Numbered from the stretch's first letter, positions 44,482-53,761 are shown. The stretch: 64,000 nt of DNA from Catellatospora citrea (GCF_003610235.1 NZ_RAPR01000001.1:5952001-6016000), one strand, 5' to 3'. A program made the numbers and translations. Notes: generated by a model not told the origin, from the letters alone.

Positions 44482-46401
44482 TCAGCTCGGTGAGAACTCG
44501 GCGTCGATGACGTCGTCGTCGCCGGCACCCGGCTGGCCTGCGCCGGTCCGCGCCCCTGCGGCGGGTCCGGTCGGCCCGCCCTGGTCCTCCGCTCCGGGCG
44601 GCGGAGCCGACGGCCGGGCCATCAGGCCCTGGGCGACCTGCTGCAGGTCGCCGATCAGCGAGCGCAGCCGGTCCATCGGCGCCTCTTCCTTGAGGGCCTG
44701 GCGGGCGTCGCCGATCAGCAGTTCCGCGCGCGCCTTGTCGTGCGCGGGCGCCGAATCGCCCAGCTCGGCGAGCCGGTGCTCGACCTGGTAGGTCAGCGAT
44801 TCGAGCTCGTTGCGGGTGTCGATGAGCTGGCGTACTCGGACGTCCTCGTCGCGGTGCGCCTCAGCGTCGGCGACCATGCGCTCGACCTCGGTGCGGTCCA
44901 GGTTGCCGCTGTCGGTGATGGTGATGGCCTGTTCGACGCCGGTGTCCTTGTCCTTGGCGGACACGTTGAGAATGCCGTTGGCGTCGACGTCGAAGGTGAC
45001 CTCGACCTGCGGAACCCCGCGTGGCGCGGGCCGGATGTTCTCCAGCCGGAAACGCCCGAGGACGCGGTTGTCGGCGGCCAGCTCGCGCTCGCCCTGCAGG
45101 ACGACGATGTCCACCGCGGACTGGTTGTCGTCGGCGGTCGTGAAGGTCTCGCTGCGCCGTACCGGGATCGTGGTGTTGCGTTCGATGACCTTGGTCATCC
45201 GTCCGCCCAGGGTCTCCAGGCCCAGCGACAGCGGGATGACGTCGAGCAGCAGCACGTCGGGTCCCTCGCCGGTCAGGACCCCGGCCTGGATCGCGGCGCC
45301 CATCGCGACGACCTCGTCGGGGTTGACGCTCATGTTCGGGTCCTTGCCGCCGGTCAGCCGCCGCACGAGGGCCTGCACGGCCGGGATTCGGGTGGACCCG
45401 CCGACGAGGATGACCTCGTCGAGGTCGTTGGCGGTGGTCTTCGCATCGGCCATGGCCTGCTCGACCGGCCCGAGGCAGCGCTGCACGAGGTCCTTGGTGA
45501 GATCCTCGAACTTGGACCGGGTGATCGTCGTGGTGAGGTGCTTGGGACCGGACGCGTCGGCGGTCACGAACGGCAGGCTGACCTGCGTCTGGGTGACCGA
45601 CGACAGCTCGACCTTGGCCTTCTCGGCGGCCTCGAACAGCCGCTGCAGGGCCTGCGGGTCGGTACGCAGGTCGATGCCGTTGTCGTTCTTGAACTCCTCG
45701 GCGAGGTGGTCGACGAGCCGTTTGTCGAAGTCGTCGCCGCCCAGATGGGAGTCGCCCGCGGTGGCGCGGACCTCGACGACACCGTCGCCGACGTCGAGGA
45801 CGGACACGTCGAAGGTGCCGCCGCCCAGGTCGAACACCAGGACCGTCTCGTGGCCCTTCTTGTCCAGGCCGTAGGCCAGGGCCGCGGCGGTGGGCTCGTT
45901 GATGATGCGCAGCACGTCGAGGCCGGCGATGCGCCCGGCGTCCTTGGTCGCGGTGCGCTGGGCGTCGTTGAAGTACGCGGGCACCGTGATGACGGCCTGG
46001 GTGACCTTCTCGCCGAGGAACTTCGACGCGTCGTCGACGAGCTTGCGCAGGATCTGGGCGCTGATCTCCTCCGGGGAGTACATCTTGCCCTTGACGTCGA
46101 AGCGTACGAGGCCGTCCGGGCCGGGCACGACGTCGAACGCGACGGCCTTGGCCTCGGAGCTGATCTCGTCGAAGTGTCGGCCGATGAACCGTTTCGCGGA
46201 GTAGATCGTGCCCTTGGGGTTCAGGATCGCCTGCCGCCGGGCGAGCTGCCCGACCAGGCGTTCACCGGCGTCGGTGAACGCCACCACCGAGGGTGTGGTG
46301 CGTGAGCCCTCGGCGTTGGGTACGACAGTGGCCTGACCGCCCTCGAACACCGCGATCACCGAGTTGGTCGTACCGAGATCTATACCGACTGCTTTTGCCA
46401 T
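44482..46401 (-). CDS. dnaK: DnaK (Hsp70) chaperone
   Basis: This 639-residue Hsp70 starts at ATG 46401 ([15 protein letters not shown]). Phosphate loops IDLGTTNS and [17 protein letters not shown], the [12 protein letters not shown] signature, and [14 protein letters not shown] are all present, as are the linker [18 protein letters not shown] and a helical lid ending VIDAEFSPS. It is complete. Most actinomycetes have a chromosomal dnaK-grpE-dnaJ-hspR operon, and this is probably a second, element-borne set with cbpA/cbpM/clpB in place of dnaJ/hspR. It is the first gene of the operon. Confidence 0.95.
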   Translation of the reverse strand: MAKAVGIDLGTTNSVIAVFEGGQATVVPNAEGSRTTPSVVAFTDAGERLVGQLARRQAILNPKGTIYSAKRFIGRHFDEISSEAKAVAFDVVPGPDGLVRFDVKGKMYSPEEISAQILRKLVDDASKFLGEKVTQAVITVPAYFNDAQRTATKDAGRIAGLDVLRIINEPTAAALAYGLDKKGHETVLVFDLGGGTFDVSVLDVGDGVVEVRATAGDSHLGGDDFDKRLVDHLAEEFKNDNGIDLRTDPQALQRLFEAAEKAKVELSSVTQTQVSLPFVTADASGPKHLTTTITRSKFEDLTKDLVQRCLGPVEQAMADAKTTANDLDEVILVGGSTRIPAVQALVRRLTGGKDPNMSVNPDEVVAMGAAIQAGVLTGEGPDVLLLDVIPLSLGLETLGGRMTKVIERNTTIPVRRSETFTTADDNQSAVDIVVLQGERELAADNRVLGRFRLENIRPAPRGVPQVEVTFDVDANGILNVSAKDKDTGVEQAITITDSGNLDRTEVERMVADAEAHRDEDVRVRQLIDTRNELESLTYQVEHRLAELGDSAPAHDKARAELLIGDARQALKEEAPMDRLRSLIGDLQQVAQGLMARPSAPPPGAEDQGGPTGPAAGARTGAGQPGAGDDDVIDAEFSPS

Positions 46402-46862
46402 GCTGATCACCAGCCAGACGTGGACGCTTGCCAGACGATGCCGGGCGTCAACTACCGTCACTCGGCAGTACGGGCAAGCTCCTACAAGTTCTGGAATCGA
46501 GGTCGGGGAGGCCTCAACGTGTAAAGGGCCGGCAGCACCAACTGCCGGTTAAGCCCTCACCGTCATGCCGACGGAGCGACCAAACCAAATGCGAACCAAA
46601 TTCTCATACTACTCGTCATGGGCGGGATAAAACATGATCCGGATGTTCCGGAAAAACCGCGCACAGGCCGGTACGCGAGAACCGTTTCGTATGGCGGGTC
46701 TGAAACGGCAGACGCGGTGTACCGCGTGCGGTTGCCAGGAGGGCGACCGGCAGCGGCGGGCCGGTGGCGTGCGCTCAGGCCACGGGCGGCTCAGAGGTCG
46801 GGGTTGGTGCCGGTGGGCCCGCGGGCCGTCGATGCCCGCGGGGCCATCGGTACCGAGGACGG
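46402..46862. other. dnaK promoter region and intergenic space
   Basis: This 461-bp space separates the convergently read Hsp20 stop from the dnaK start. It contains an inverted repeat CCGGCAG-caccaa-CTGCCGG at 46528-46547, which could be an operator or part of a terminator. I searched by eye for the HspR box (CTTGAGT-N7-ACTCAAG) and found no convincing copy. No coding frame is supported. Confidence 0.5.
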
Positions 46863-47330
46863 TCAGCTGGTAGCCGGGTGGCTGATCGCCTTCGCCTCGG
46901 CCGCAGGACCGTTCGGGACGGGGCTGCCCTCGCCGGCGATGGCGATCTTGCGAGGCGTGGTGGCCTCGGTGACCGGCAGGGTCACGGTCAGGACCCCGTC
47001 CTGGTAGGTCGCGGCGATGTTCGTCGTGTCGACATCGTCGCCGAGCGCCAGCCGGCGGGTGAACGTGCCGGTGGGGCGCTCGCGCAGCAGCCACTCGACG
47101 TCTTCGTCGGTGCGCAGGCTGCGCTGGGCGGTGATCGTCAGGGTGCTGCCGTCGACGCTGGCGTCCAGCGTGCCCGGGTCGATGCCGGGCAGGTCGAGGT
47201 GCAGCACGTAGTGGTCACCGGACCGGTACAGGTCCATGGCCGTGGCCGTGGGTGAACCGGCGGCGGCGAACATCCGTTCGACCAGGCGGTCGACGCCGGG
47301 GAACGGATCGAAAGCGAAACCCTGCACCAT
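46863..47330 (-). CDS. Small heat-shock protein (Hsp20), second copy
   Basis: This 155-residue protein has an alpha-crystallin domain at about residues 35-130: YVLHLDLPGIDPGTLDASVDGSTLTITAQR at the start and DGVLTVTLPVTEATTPRKIAI at the end. The N-terminus MVQGFAFDPFPGVDRLVERMF is typical of actinobacterial Hsp20. Start at ATG 47330; seven upstream codons in the same frame are not needed. It differs enough from the first copy (31.4 kb) to be an old paralogue. It is monocistronic, upstream of the dnaK operon and on the same strand. Confidence 0.9.
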   Translation of the reverse strand: MVQGFAFDPFPGVDRLVERMFAAAGSPTATAMDLYRSGDHYVLHLDLPGIDPGTLDASVDGSTLTITAQRSLRTDEDVEWLLRERPTGTFTRRLALGDDVDTTNIAATYQDGVLTVTLPVTEATTPRKIAIAGEGSPVPNGPAAEAKAISHPATS

Positions 47331-47542
47331 GGGAATCCACCTCCTCCGCAACGGCCCCGCACCCCCTCGGCGCGGGGATCATGGTGCTTGTCACGGACGC
47401 GGGTGGCCGGGGCCGAAGCCTCAGGCCGATCCACGCGCTAAACCCAGGATCGCACGTGTGTTCGTGTCCGGAACTTCGTCCGGCGGACCCGGTGGGCTCG
47501 GTATGGTGACGGTGACCTATCAGATCTCGTGATGGAAGCCAT

Positions 47543-48061
47543 ATGGCGGACGGAACGAATCTTCCGGACGAGACGGAGTCCGGCGCGAAGCTGTCGGGCC
47601 CGGACTCCGGCGATTCGCGCCCGGAGCGTCGCACGCTGCGCATCCTCTCCACGATCGAGTACGCACTGCTGTACCTCACCGCGTGCGTACTGCTCGTGGT
47701 CGGCGCGCTCGTCCTGGCAGTCACCGTCGTCGCCGCCGTACGCAGCGGCCTCGCGCTGCCGGAGCGGCTCATCCTCGTCGTGGAGGAGCTGCTTCTCGTT
47801 TTGATCATTGTGGAGGTCTTCGCCACCGTGATGGCCAGCCTGCGCGGCGCCCGGTTCATGCTGGAGCCATTCCTGCTCGTTGGCGTCGTAGCAGTGGTCC
47901 GGCACATCCTGTCGATCGTGATCCGGCTCGCGGTGGTGGAGAGCCCGGGGGAGGCGTGGACCAGGCTGGTCGAGCTCGGCATGGACGCGTTCGTGGTACT
48001 GGCGCTGGTCGGAGCGCTGGTCCTCAATCGCTGGTCGCTGCGGCGGGCGGTCGGGGCCTGA
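47543..48061 (+). CDS. psiE: PsiE-family membrane protein
   Basis: This 172-residue protein has four membrane helices: ALLYLTACVLLVVGALVLAVTVVAAV, a second near residue 80 with VEELLLVLIIVEVFATV, a third LEPFLLVGVVAVVRHILSIVI and a fourth VVLALVGALVLNRW. The EVFATVMASLRGARFMLEPFLLVG stretch is the PsiE (phosphate-starvation-inducible E) signature. The first 35 residues are polar and disordered. PsiE has no settled biochemical function, but psiE genes are regular members of the transmissible stress-tolerance loci of Gram-negative bacteria. Confidence 0.87.
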   Translation: MADGTNLPDETESGAKLSGPDSGDSRPERRTLRILSTIEYALLYLTACVLLVVGALVLAVTVVAAVRSGLALPERLILVVEELLLVLIIVEVFATVMASLRGARFMLEPFLLVGVVAVVRHILSIVIRLAVVESPGEAWTRLVELGMDAFVVLALVGALVLNRWSLRRAVGA

Positions 48062-48182
48062 CCCTGTTCGTCCTGTGGACATCCGTGGGCAGCCCGAGGA
48101 CGACGAGATCGTCACGACGCACTCACTGCCACTACTTCTACGACACGGCCGCAGGCTGTAGCAACCTGAGAGGCCGAAGAGG

Positions 48183-49271
48183 TCAACGATCGGCGGACAG
48201 CTCATTGTCTGGTTGATAGCGGTACGCAGCCTCACGCACCGCTTCGTCGCTTTCCAACCCGGCTCCCAGCGCCCCGCCGAGTGTGCCAAGAGAGCTGGCC
48301 AACCACGCCAGCTGCACCTGATCACTGATACCGACCGGATGACCGAGTGCCGCGGCGATCAGATCGTCCGGAACCATCACGAACACCCCCAGCGCAGTCA
48401 GCACCACCAGCTCGCCGTACAGCGCTACCGCGCCGATGACCACGGTAAGAATCGTGACGATGTTGAACAGAGCCACCTGTTGGCGAATCGCAGGACCGGC
48501 GGCCCGGGGCGGCACCCGCTCCCAGAGGCCGGCACCGAGCACCAGGCTCAGCACCACGGCAAGTAGCGAACCGACGGTAAGGATGCTCAGTCGCGCCGGC
48601 CCCAACGCGTTCGACAGCCGCCAGATGTCGCTGGTCACCAGCGCGAGGATGTCGACGGCCAGGGCCGCGACCAGAGCCCGGGACAGCCGCGAAACCAGTC
48701 GCCACGGCCGGTTGGCTCGCAGCATGCCCAGCAGGAGCCGCAGATTCCCGGTCAGTACGCCAGTGATCAGACCAACGGCTCCGCTTTCAGGTACCGGCAC
48801 CTCGTTCAGCTCGCGCGTCCGGCGGTACAGAGCCACCCGTCGCCGCCGGGTGGCGCGATCATCGAGGTCCGCGTTCTCGGTGTCGACCTCGCCGAGCAGC
48901 GCCTCGACCAGGCGCACGATCGCGTCCGCGGCCCGGCGGTTCACACCCACCGCGCCCAGCGCAGGCAGGGACAGCACAGCCACAGCGTGCGTGGCGCTGG
49001 CGTGGGCGACCACCGGCCGGCGCTGGGTCGCCAACGGTAGATCGGTGATGCAGATGGCCATTTGCCAGCCTTCGTCCAGCAGCCTGCGCCGGGCGGCGTC
49101 GACCAGCCGGTTCAGGTCTGCTGGAGCGTCGACCAGCCGGTCCACGACCAGCCGCATCTGCCAATCTCCGTCCGGCAACCGAACGGAGATCAGCCCGGTG
49201 AGGTCCGCCAGAAGATTCTGTGCCAGGTCGGCAGCCGGCCCCGGTGACGCGACCAGTCCGATCACGGTCAT
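48183..49271 (-). CDS. Multi-pass membrane protein of unknown function
   Basis: This is a 362-residue protein. Residues 1-180 are soluble, with VIGLVASPGPAADLAQNLLADL, WQMRLVVDRLVDAPADLNRLVD and MAICITDLPLATQRRPVVAHAS, and look like a Rossmann-type domain. Residues about 190-330 contain five hydrophobic segments, among them LVAALAVDILALVT, LSILTVGSLLAVVLSLVLGAG and VALFNIVTILTVVIGAVALYGELVVLTALGVF. The ATG at 49271 (MTVIGLVASPG) is chosen because codons before it are polar and unlike the family start. I recognise no named family. Confidence 0.7.
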   Translation of the reverse strand: MTVIGLVASPGPAADLAQNLLADLTGLISVRLPDGDWQMRLVVDRLVDAPADLNRLVDAARRRLLDEGWQMAICITDLPLATQRRPVVAHASATHAVAVLSLPALGAVGVNRRAADAIVRLVEALLGEVDTENADLDDRATRRRRVALYRRTRELNEVPVPESGAVGLITGVLTGNLRLLLGMLRANRPWRLVSRLSRALVAALAVDILALVTSDIWRLSNALGPARLSILTVGSLLAVVLSLVLGAGLWERVPPRAAGPAIRQQVALFNIVTILTVVIGAVALYGELVVLTALGVFVMVPDDLIAAALGHPVGISDQVQLAWLASSLGTLGGALGAGLESDEAVREAAYRYQPDNELSADR

Positions 49272-49496
49272 CTCAAGCCACCGGCCGAAGCGTTCGTCCC
49301 CGCAACCGAGTCGGCGACACTTGCCGTCGTCATCGCCCACCCCCGCCAGAGGCCTCGACGCCGTTACCGTGCGTGGTCACGCGCCTGATGTACCTGCCCT
49401 GACCTGGTGAGTACCCGTCACTCGACCTGATCGCGCCAGTGTTCGTACGGCGGCTGCTCCGCGAGGCGGTCGTGGTGCCTGCCTGACCCAGACCTG

Positions 49497-49850
49497 TCAC
49501 GGGTTGAGTCGGGACCGCCAGTCTGCGGGCACTCGGCCGCGTGGTCCGGGCACGGGCTGATCGAGGGGATGATGCAGTGGCGGGGCGAGCGGCGGCCCGT
49601 GCATGAACGAGTCGGTCCGGTAGTCCCAGAACCAGTCCTCGCCCGGTTCGAAACTGCGGATGACGGGGTGCCCGGTCACTGCGGCGTGCGCCGTGGCGTG
49701 CTGAGCCGGAGAGTTGTCGCAGCATCCGATGTGACCGCAGGACGCGCAGCGCCTCAGATGCAGCCACCAGCCGCCGACCTCGTCGCATTCCACGCATCCC
49801 GTGCCACTCGGCGGCACCGTCGGATCGATGACTGTCGCGTCATATCTCAT
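49497..49850 (-). CDS. UBP-type zinc-finger protein
   Basis: This 117-residue protein has a ubiquitin-hydrolase-type zinc finger: CVECDEVGGWWLHLRRCASCGHIGCCDNSPAQHATAHAAVTGHPV, supplying Cys and His ligands in the canonical order. EPGEDWFWDYRTDSFM follows, and the C-terminal tail is Pro/Arg-rich. Bacteria have no ubiquitin, and these small proteins are common in actinomycetes with no assigned role. Start at ATG 49850 (MRYDATVIDP); upstream codons are low complexity. Confidence 0.85.
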   Translation of the reverse strand: MRYDATVIDPTVPPSGTGCVECDEVGGWWLHLRRCASCGHIGCCDNSPAQHATAHAAVTGHPVIRSFEPGEDWFWDYRTDSFMHGPPLAPPLHHPLDQPVPGPRGRVPADWRSRLNP

Positions 49851-49963
49851 AGCTGACCTACCCAGCGCGGCGGCATGTATTGGCCTCCGCACCCTCAGCA
49901 TGCCAGGGCCGTCGCCTTGCCGCAGGCCGTTCCGGTACGTCATTCCTATTTAAAAGGTAGGAC

Positions 49964-50140
49964 TTAGTGGGGCAGCCTCTCGGTCCTTCGGCACGTCTGC
50001 ATCAGCCGGGTGGAAACGGCCCGGTCCCCGTCCTCGCCCCGGTGGATCTTGCTCTCACGGCAAATGGCGTCGTCGGCGTAGTCCGAAACGATGTCTCCGA
50101 GATCACCGGTGCCAAGCGCTTGACCGTGATAGGCGCTTCG
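49964..50140 (-). pseudogene. Fragment of an NTF2/SnoaL-like protein
   Basis: The minus strand encodes SAYHGQALGTGDLGDIVSDYADDAI followed by a short KIHRGEDGDRAVST match. This is the first helix-strand unit of NTF2-like (SnoaL) proteins, with an internal deletion and no C-terminal sheet. It lies in the 394-bp space before the alcohol dehydrogenase gene and is a remnant. Confidence 0.4.
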
Positions 50141-50244
50141 GAAGTGCGCGCGGCAATCATGTCGAATCCCTACAAAATAGATACTAATCTGATTCTGCTC
50201 TGGATCGGGCATCGAGTACGGATCCATCGCGTAATCTCGAATGG

Positions 50245-51282
50245 GTGAAGGCGATCCGACTCCACGCGTACCACGAACGGCCGCGGGTCGAGGACGTCGC
50301 GGACCCGGCGGTCCACGGGCCGTACGACGTCCTCGTGGACATCGGCGGGGCCGGGCTGTGCCGCACCGACCTGCACATTGTGGAGGGGCAGTGGGCCGAC
50401 CGCAGCAAGGTCCCGCTGCCCTACACGCTCGGTCATGAGAACGCCGGCTGGATCCGGCAGGTCGGCTCCGCCGTGGAGCACCTCCAGCCCGGCGACACCG
50501 TGATCCTGCATCCGCTGGTCACCTGTGGCTTCTGCCGGGCCTGTCGGGCCGGCGACGACGTCCACTGCGAGGCGAGCGTCTTCCCAGGCATCAACGCAGA
50601 CGGCGGCATGGCGCAGGTTCTGCGTACCCACGCCCGCTCGGTCGTCAAGCTGCCGGACCAGACGCAGCCCGCCGACGTCGCCGCACTCGCCGACGCGGGC
50701 CTGACCGCATACCACGCCGTAAAGAAAGCCGTGCCGCTGCTCTACCCGGGGACCACGTGCGTGGTCATGGGAGCGGGCGGTCTCGGCCACATCGGCATCC
50801 AGTGCTTGCGGGCCCTGACCGCGACACGCATCGTGGTCCTCGACCCCAGCGAGGAGGCCCTCGCGCTGACCCGCCAGTGGGGCGCTGACGAGACCGTGCG
50901 GGTCGACGGCAAGCACGTCGAGCGGGTACTGGAGCTCACGGAAGGCAAGGGTGCGCAGGTCGTGCTCGACTTCGTGGGCGAGCGGGGCGCCGAGCGCGAC
51001 TCGTGGGCCGTGACCCGGTCGGCCGGCAGCCACTTCGTCATTGGATACGGCGGTACGATCGAGGTTCCCACGATCGATGTCATCTCCACCGAGCGCAACG
51101 TGATCGGCAATCTCGTCGGCTCCTACAACGAACTCGCCGAGCTCATGGCGCTGACCGCCAACGGGCAGGTCCGTCTGCACACCTGCACCTATCCGCTAGA
51201 CGCCGTCAATGATGCGTTGGACGATCTCGTGGCCGGTCGCCTGCGCGGTCGCGGCATCCTCGTGCCCGATCGCCTCGGATGA
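50245..51282 (+). CDS. Zinc-dependent alcohol dehydrogenase
   Basis: This 345-residue MDR enzyme starts with GTG 50245. The catalytic zinc site comprises Cys in GGAGLCRTDLH and GHENAGWIRQVG, the structural zinc loop is CGFCRACRAGDDVHC, and the nucleotide site is VMGAGGLGHIGIQCLRAL with an Asp at the end of strand two (VVLDPS) that favours NAD. It oxidises or reduces a small alcohol/aldehyde pair. It is the last gene before the second tRNA-Val attachment site and pairs thematically with the formaldehyde dehydrogenase. The 320 bp after it hold no recognisable gene. Confidence 0.88.
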   Translation: MKAIRLHAYHERPRVEDVADPAVHGPYDVLVDIGGAGLCRTDLHIVEGQWADRSKVPLPYTLGHENAGWIRQVGSAVEHLQPGDTVILHPLVTCGFCRACRAGDDVHCEASVFPGINADGGMAQVLRTHARSVVKLPDQTQPADVAALADAGLTAYHAVKKAVPLLYPGTTCVVMGAGGLGHIGIQCLRALTATRIVVLDPSEEALALTRQWGADETVRVDGKHVERVLELTEGKGAQVVLDFVGERGAERDSWAVTRSAGSHFVIGYGGTIEVPTIDVISTERNVIGNLVGSYNELAELMALTANGQVRLHTCTYPLDAVNDALDDLVAGRLRGRGILVPDRLG

Positions 51283-51602
51283 CCGCCCATCGGACGATGC
51301 CGTCTGGCCACCATCGGCGCTGCGAGGCGACCCAGGTGCGGGGTCGGCACCCGTGTTCGCCCGGTCGAGCCCAGGGCTCAAGGTAAATGTTGACGCCGCC
51401 TTTTCCGTGTACTGGTCGCGGGTGACTCCCGCGGCCGCGACGTGGGAGGGCCGCTTGCCGGCAGCGTGATCGACTACACGTGCCGCACCTGCGGGGAAAC
51501 GAGGAACGGTACCGCTTTGCGCGTCCCGGGCGATCAGCGCTCGTTGGAGTTCGCTGCGTGGTGGGGGTACATCGGCACGGGTGTACCGGAAGTCCTTGGT
51601 GG

Positions 51603-51984
51603 TGCGCTGATCGGATTCGTTCGGTCATCACCTGTGCTGTGGTTCACCGAGGTATCCGCCTGGTTGGGTGACACGTGCGTCGTGCCGTCGGGGGATGGGG
51701 TTACCTCTGGCGGGGGAGTGGGCTTGTGGGTTCGGGGATGTGCGCCGCAGTCTGGACGCAGGCAAGTCACTGGAAACGGATGGGGATGGTGGGGCTGGCG
51801 GCGTGGAGCAAAATGTGGAGCACGGCCCCGCTCTGTACTGCGCTCAACTGCGCTGAGCTGCGGCGTACTGCACACAACTGCATACACGTCCTGATTGGAC
51901 GCCCGTGAAACCGCAGGTCACGGGCTTGATGACCTCTTCGTTCACACGGAAGAGGTCACTGGTTCGATCCCAGTATCGCCCACC
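51603..51984 (+). repeat. 382-bp direct repeat, copy 2, attachment-site region
   Basis: This is the partner of 23023-23404, about 95% identical by eye. Unlike copy 1 it has no integrase immediately upstream. It ends in the tRNA-Val 3' part, and identity stops exactly where copy 1 reads CCG and this copy reads CCA. Confidence 0.85.
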
Positions 51985-51985
51985 A
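51941..51985 (+). pseudogene. 3' fragment of tRNA-Val(CAC) with encoded CCA
   Basis: Anticodon loop TTCACAC, T-arm ACTGG-TTCGATC-CCAGT, acceptor ATCGCCC, discriminator A and CCA are all present; the 5' half is not. A strong terminator follows within four bases, so this end and its downstream flank are probably the original chromosomal 3' side of the tRNA gene. Confidence 0.85.
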
Positions 51986-51988
51986 GCT

Positions 51989-52023
51989 CAGAGGGCCTGT
52001 CCGATCATCGGACAGGCCCTCTG
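51989..52023 (+). terminator. Rho-independent terminator of the ancestral tRNA-Val gene
   Basis: A perfect 17-bp stem (CAGAGGGCCTGTCCGAT and complement) with a one-base loop centre is followed by ATTTTGCT. It is the strongest terminator in the window and sits directly behind the tRNA 3' end. Confidence 0.85.
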
Positions 52024-52144
52024 ATTTTGCTGCGTGTCTAACTGCGTGTCTAAGCCGTCGAAACCTATCGCTCGCCGTCGCACCGTGAGGGGGAGGGTTA
52101 GGCGCGCCTGCGGGCAAGAGAGTTCGCTGGCATGCCGTTGTCGT

Positions 52145-52741
52145 CTACTTCTCACCATTGACGGCGTCGCCCTTGGCGTCGTCGCTCCTTTGAACGGGCG
52201 GGCGTAGGCTTCCAGTCCCGGCGACAGCAGCCATGTGGTCGGTTGCCTGGGTGGTGGTGCCATGCGTCATGGCGTTGAGAGTGGCAGAGTTCTCTGCGGC
52301 AATCAGGTCCTCAACGCGGTCGACAAGCGCAGAGAACGCCGCTTGATCATCTAGTCCGGTATACACCCCTGTCCGGGTTTGAAAGTAGTACTTCTCATGC
52401 ATGAGCATCTGCTCGGTAGATCGGTAGTTTTTCCACTGATCTCGGTACTTGTAAAGGCTTTCAAGCGCAACGACACTGGCGACCACGAGACTCGTTGCTG
52501 TAGTGACCAGGCGGGCGTAGGGAAAGTCCACGTTGACGAGCACCGGCACGACGACGCCGCCTAGTACCGCCATGGTGCGCATCCTGAAGTGAAGCTTCTT
52601 CGTTTGTATCGCCTTTTTGTCATACCACTTCAGGTACTGGTCAAGGCGCTGCTTAAAGTACTCCTCCCTCGAGATCGCCATCGCGGATTGGCGAGCCACA
52701 TCCGCAGGTTCATCTTCCACATGTTCGGTCGAAGTAGGCAC
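52145..52741 (-). CDS. DUF4231/SLATT-type two-helix membrane protein
   Basis: This 198-residue protein begins at GTG 52741, or possibly ATG 52681. After an acidic N-terminus come EEYFKQRLDQYLKWYDKKAIQTKKLHFRMR, two membrane helices (TMAVLGGVVVPVLV and LVTTATSLVVASVVALESL) and KYRDQWKNYRSTEQMLMHEKYYFQTRTGVY. This is the DUF4231 pattern, part of the SLATT group of 2TM proteins predicted to be pore-forming effectors of nucleotide-signal and SLOG-linked conflict systems. No SLOG or CD-NTase gene is adjacent here. It sits just outside the attachment site, beside an integrase stump. Confidence 0.8.
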   Translation of the reverse strand: MPTSTEHVEDEPADVARQSAMAISREEYFKQRLDQYLKWYDKKAIQTKKLHFRMRTMAVLGGVVVPVLVNVDFPYARLVTTATSLVVASVVALESLYKYRDQWKNYRSTEQMLMHEKYYFQTRTGVYTGLDDQAAFSALVDRVEDLIAAENSATLNAMTHGTTTQATDHMAAVAGTGSLRPPVQRSDDAKGDAVNGEK

Positions 52742-52868
52742 GAGGCTAGTAGATGGCGCTGTACCCAGGGCGTCAATAGGTCATGCGTCGCGTCCAGGTC
52801 GGGCTGGGCTGGGCTGAGCGCAGAGGACGCGTTCCAGTCAGCCACGTCCTCTGCTTATCACCCGGAGG

Positions 52869-53171
52869 TTAACTGTGACGGATGGACCTCAAGTCATCGC
52901 CTTGGTCGGTAAAGATCTGGTCCATTGCGGCTGCGCCGTCGAGCAGCATCGGTCGCAGTTGGTGCCGGTAGACCGCTTCGGTCACCCTCGTGCCGGCATG
53001 ACCGCACAGCTCGGCGATGTCCTCCAGCCGCATGCCGCTGTCCGACAGCAGGGATACGAAGCTGTGTCGCAGCTCTCGTGGCGTCCACTCCTGCGCGTCC
53101 AGCCCGGCAGTCTTCGCTACCCGTCGGAACCCCCGCCGGACGATGGCCGCGTCGAGTGCCGTGCCGACCTT
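52869..53171 (-). pseudogene. C-terminal stump of a tyrosine integrase
   Basis: The frame ending at 52869 encodes ALDAAIVRRGFRRVAKTAG, WTPRELRHSFVSLLSDSG, IAELCGHAG and EAVYRHQLRP. These are the box-2 RHSF Arg, the GHAG region and the nucleophilic Tyr of an actinobacterial integrase. All sequence upstream of the last 100 residues, including the first catalytic Arg, is missing. It is unrelated in detail to the two integrases at 20.8-23.0 kb, so it marks an older, different element. Confidence 0.75.
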
Positions 53172-53455
53172 CGCCGTACGGTGAGGCGGCGGCGGTAGGC
53201 ATACGAATGTCGCCTTGGCCTAGATCATAGTCGTGGTGGCGGATCATCACTTGAAATGACCGGCTCCGCTGGTCCCAGGTCTCCCCATTGGGTAGGGCGG
53301 GGTCCGTCGTATGGGTCGGATATCCGCCTTCACGCGCTCGCGTGATGCGGTCTGGGCGTGTGGGTCGTTAATCCGCGCGTGGGACTGCCCGTTCAGCCGG
53401 GCTGCAGTGACAGGTGTCGTTGGTTACCGTGAAGGTACAAGGGAGGTGCGGCACC

Positions 53456-53761
53456 ATGAAGCAACCGCGGGAGAGTAAGCCCGAGCCAAGTCGTCGAGCA
53501 ACGTATCTGCTGGTGGGGCTGCACTCACTCTTTGATCTGACGGGTCGACATACTGCAGCGGCGTTGGCGGCTCCCAGCCAGCAACGCAAGTCAGACGCTG
53601 AGGCGATCGCAGGCTATTGGACGGCGGTTGGCCTGCACGTGACGTCCGCGATGAGGCGTTCCCCCAGTGAGGAGCCAGCACCTCATGAGCGACCCGTTAA
53701 ACGGCCCGACGATGGAACTACGAGTGCTGCCACGCGCAAGAACAGGCGAACTGGTACCTGA
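53456..53761 (+). CDS. Small basic protein upstream of a DUF2335 gene
   Basis: This 101-residue protein starts at ATG 53456 after a strong GGGAGGTG ribosome site. Its first 55 residues (KPEPSRRATYLLVGLHSLFDLTGRHTAAALAAPSQ) look folded; the tail is Pro/Arg/Thr-rich. It overlaps the DUF2335 gene by 77 nt in another frame, an unusual overlap that suggests coupled translation or an incorrect end in one of the two. I recognise no family. Confidence 0.5.
   Translation: MKQPRESKPEPSRRATYLLVGLHSLFDLTGRHTAAALAAPSQQRKSDAEAIAGYWTAVGLHVTSAMRRSPSEEPAPHERPVKRPDDGTTSAATRKNRRTGT

Larger units (their letters stand above)
23405..51984. mobile_element. 28.6-kb integrated element with stress-response cargo
   Basis: The segment is bounded by two tRNA-Val 3' ends in the same orientation, each preceded by the same 382-bp sequence. 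This is what tandem integration at one tRNA gene leaves. No intact integrase lies inside; that function was probably lost, or is supplied by the genes at 20.8-23.0 kb. Homologous recombination between the repeats could delete the whole segment. Confidence 0.65.

Noticed and set aside
44740..46305. 521-residue open frame on the plus strand
   Set aside because: Mirror of dnaK. DnaK motifs on the minus strand are unambiguous, and the plus-strand translation is Gly/Val/Asp/Arg-rich without structure.
46402..46862. HspR (HAIR) operator upstream of dnaK
   Set aside because: I looked for CTTGAGT-N7-ACTCAAG and found only partial matches; the inverted repeat at 46528 has a different sequence.
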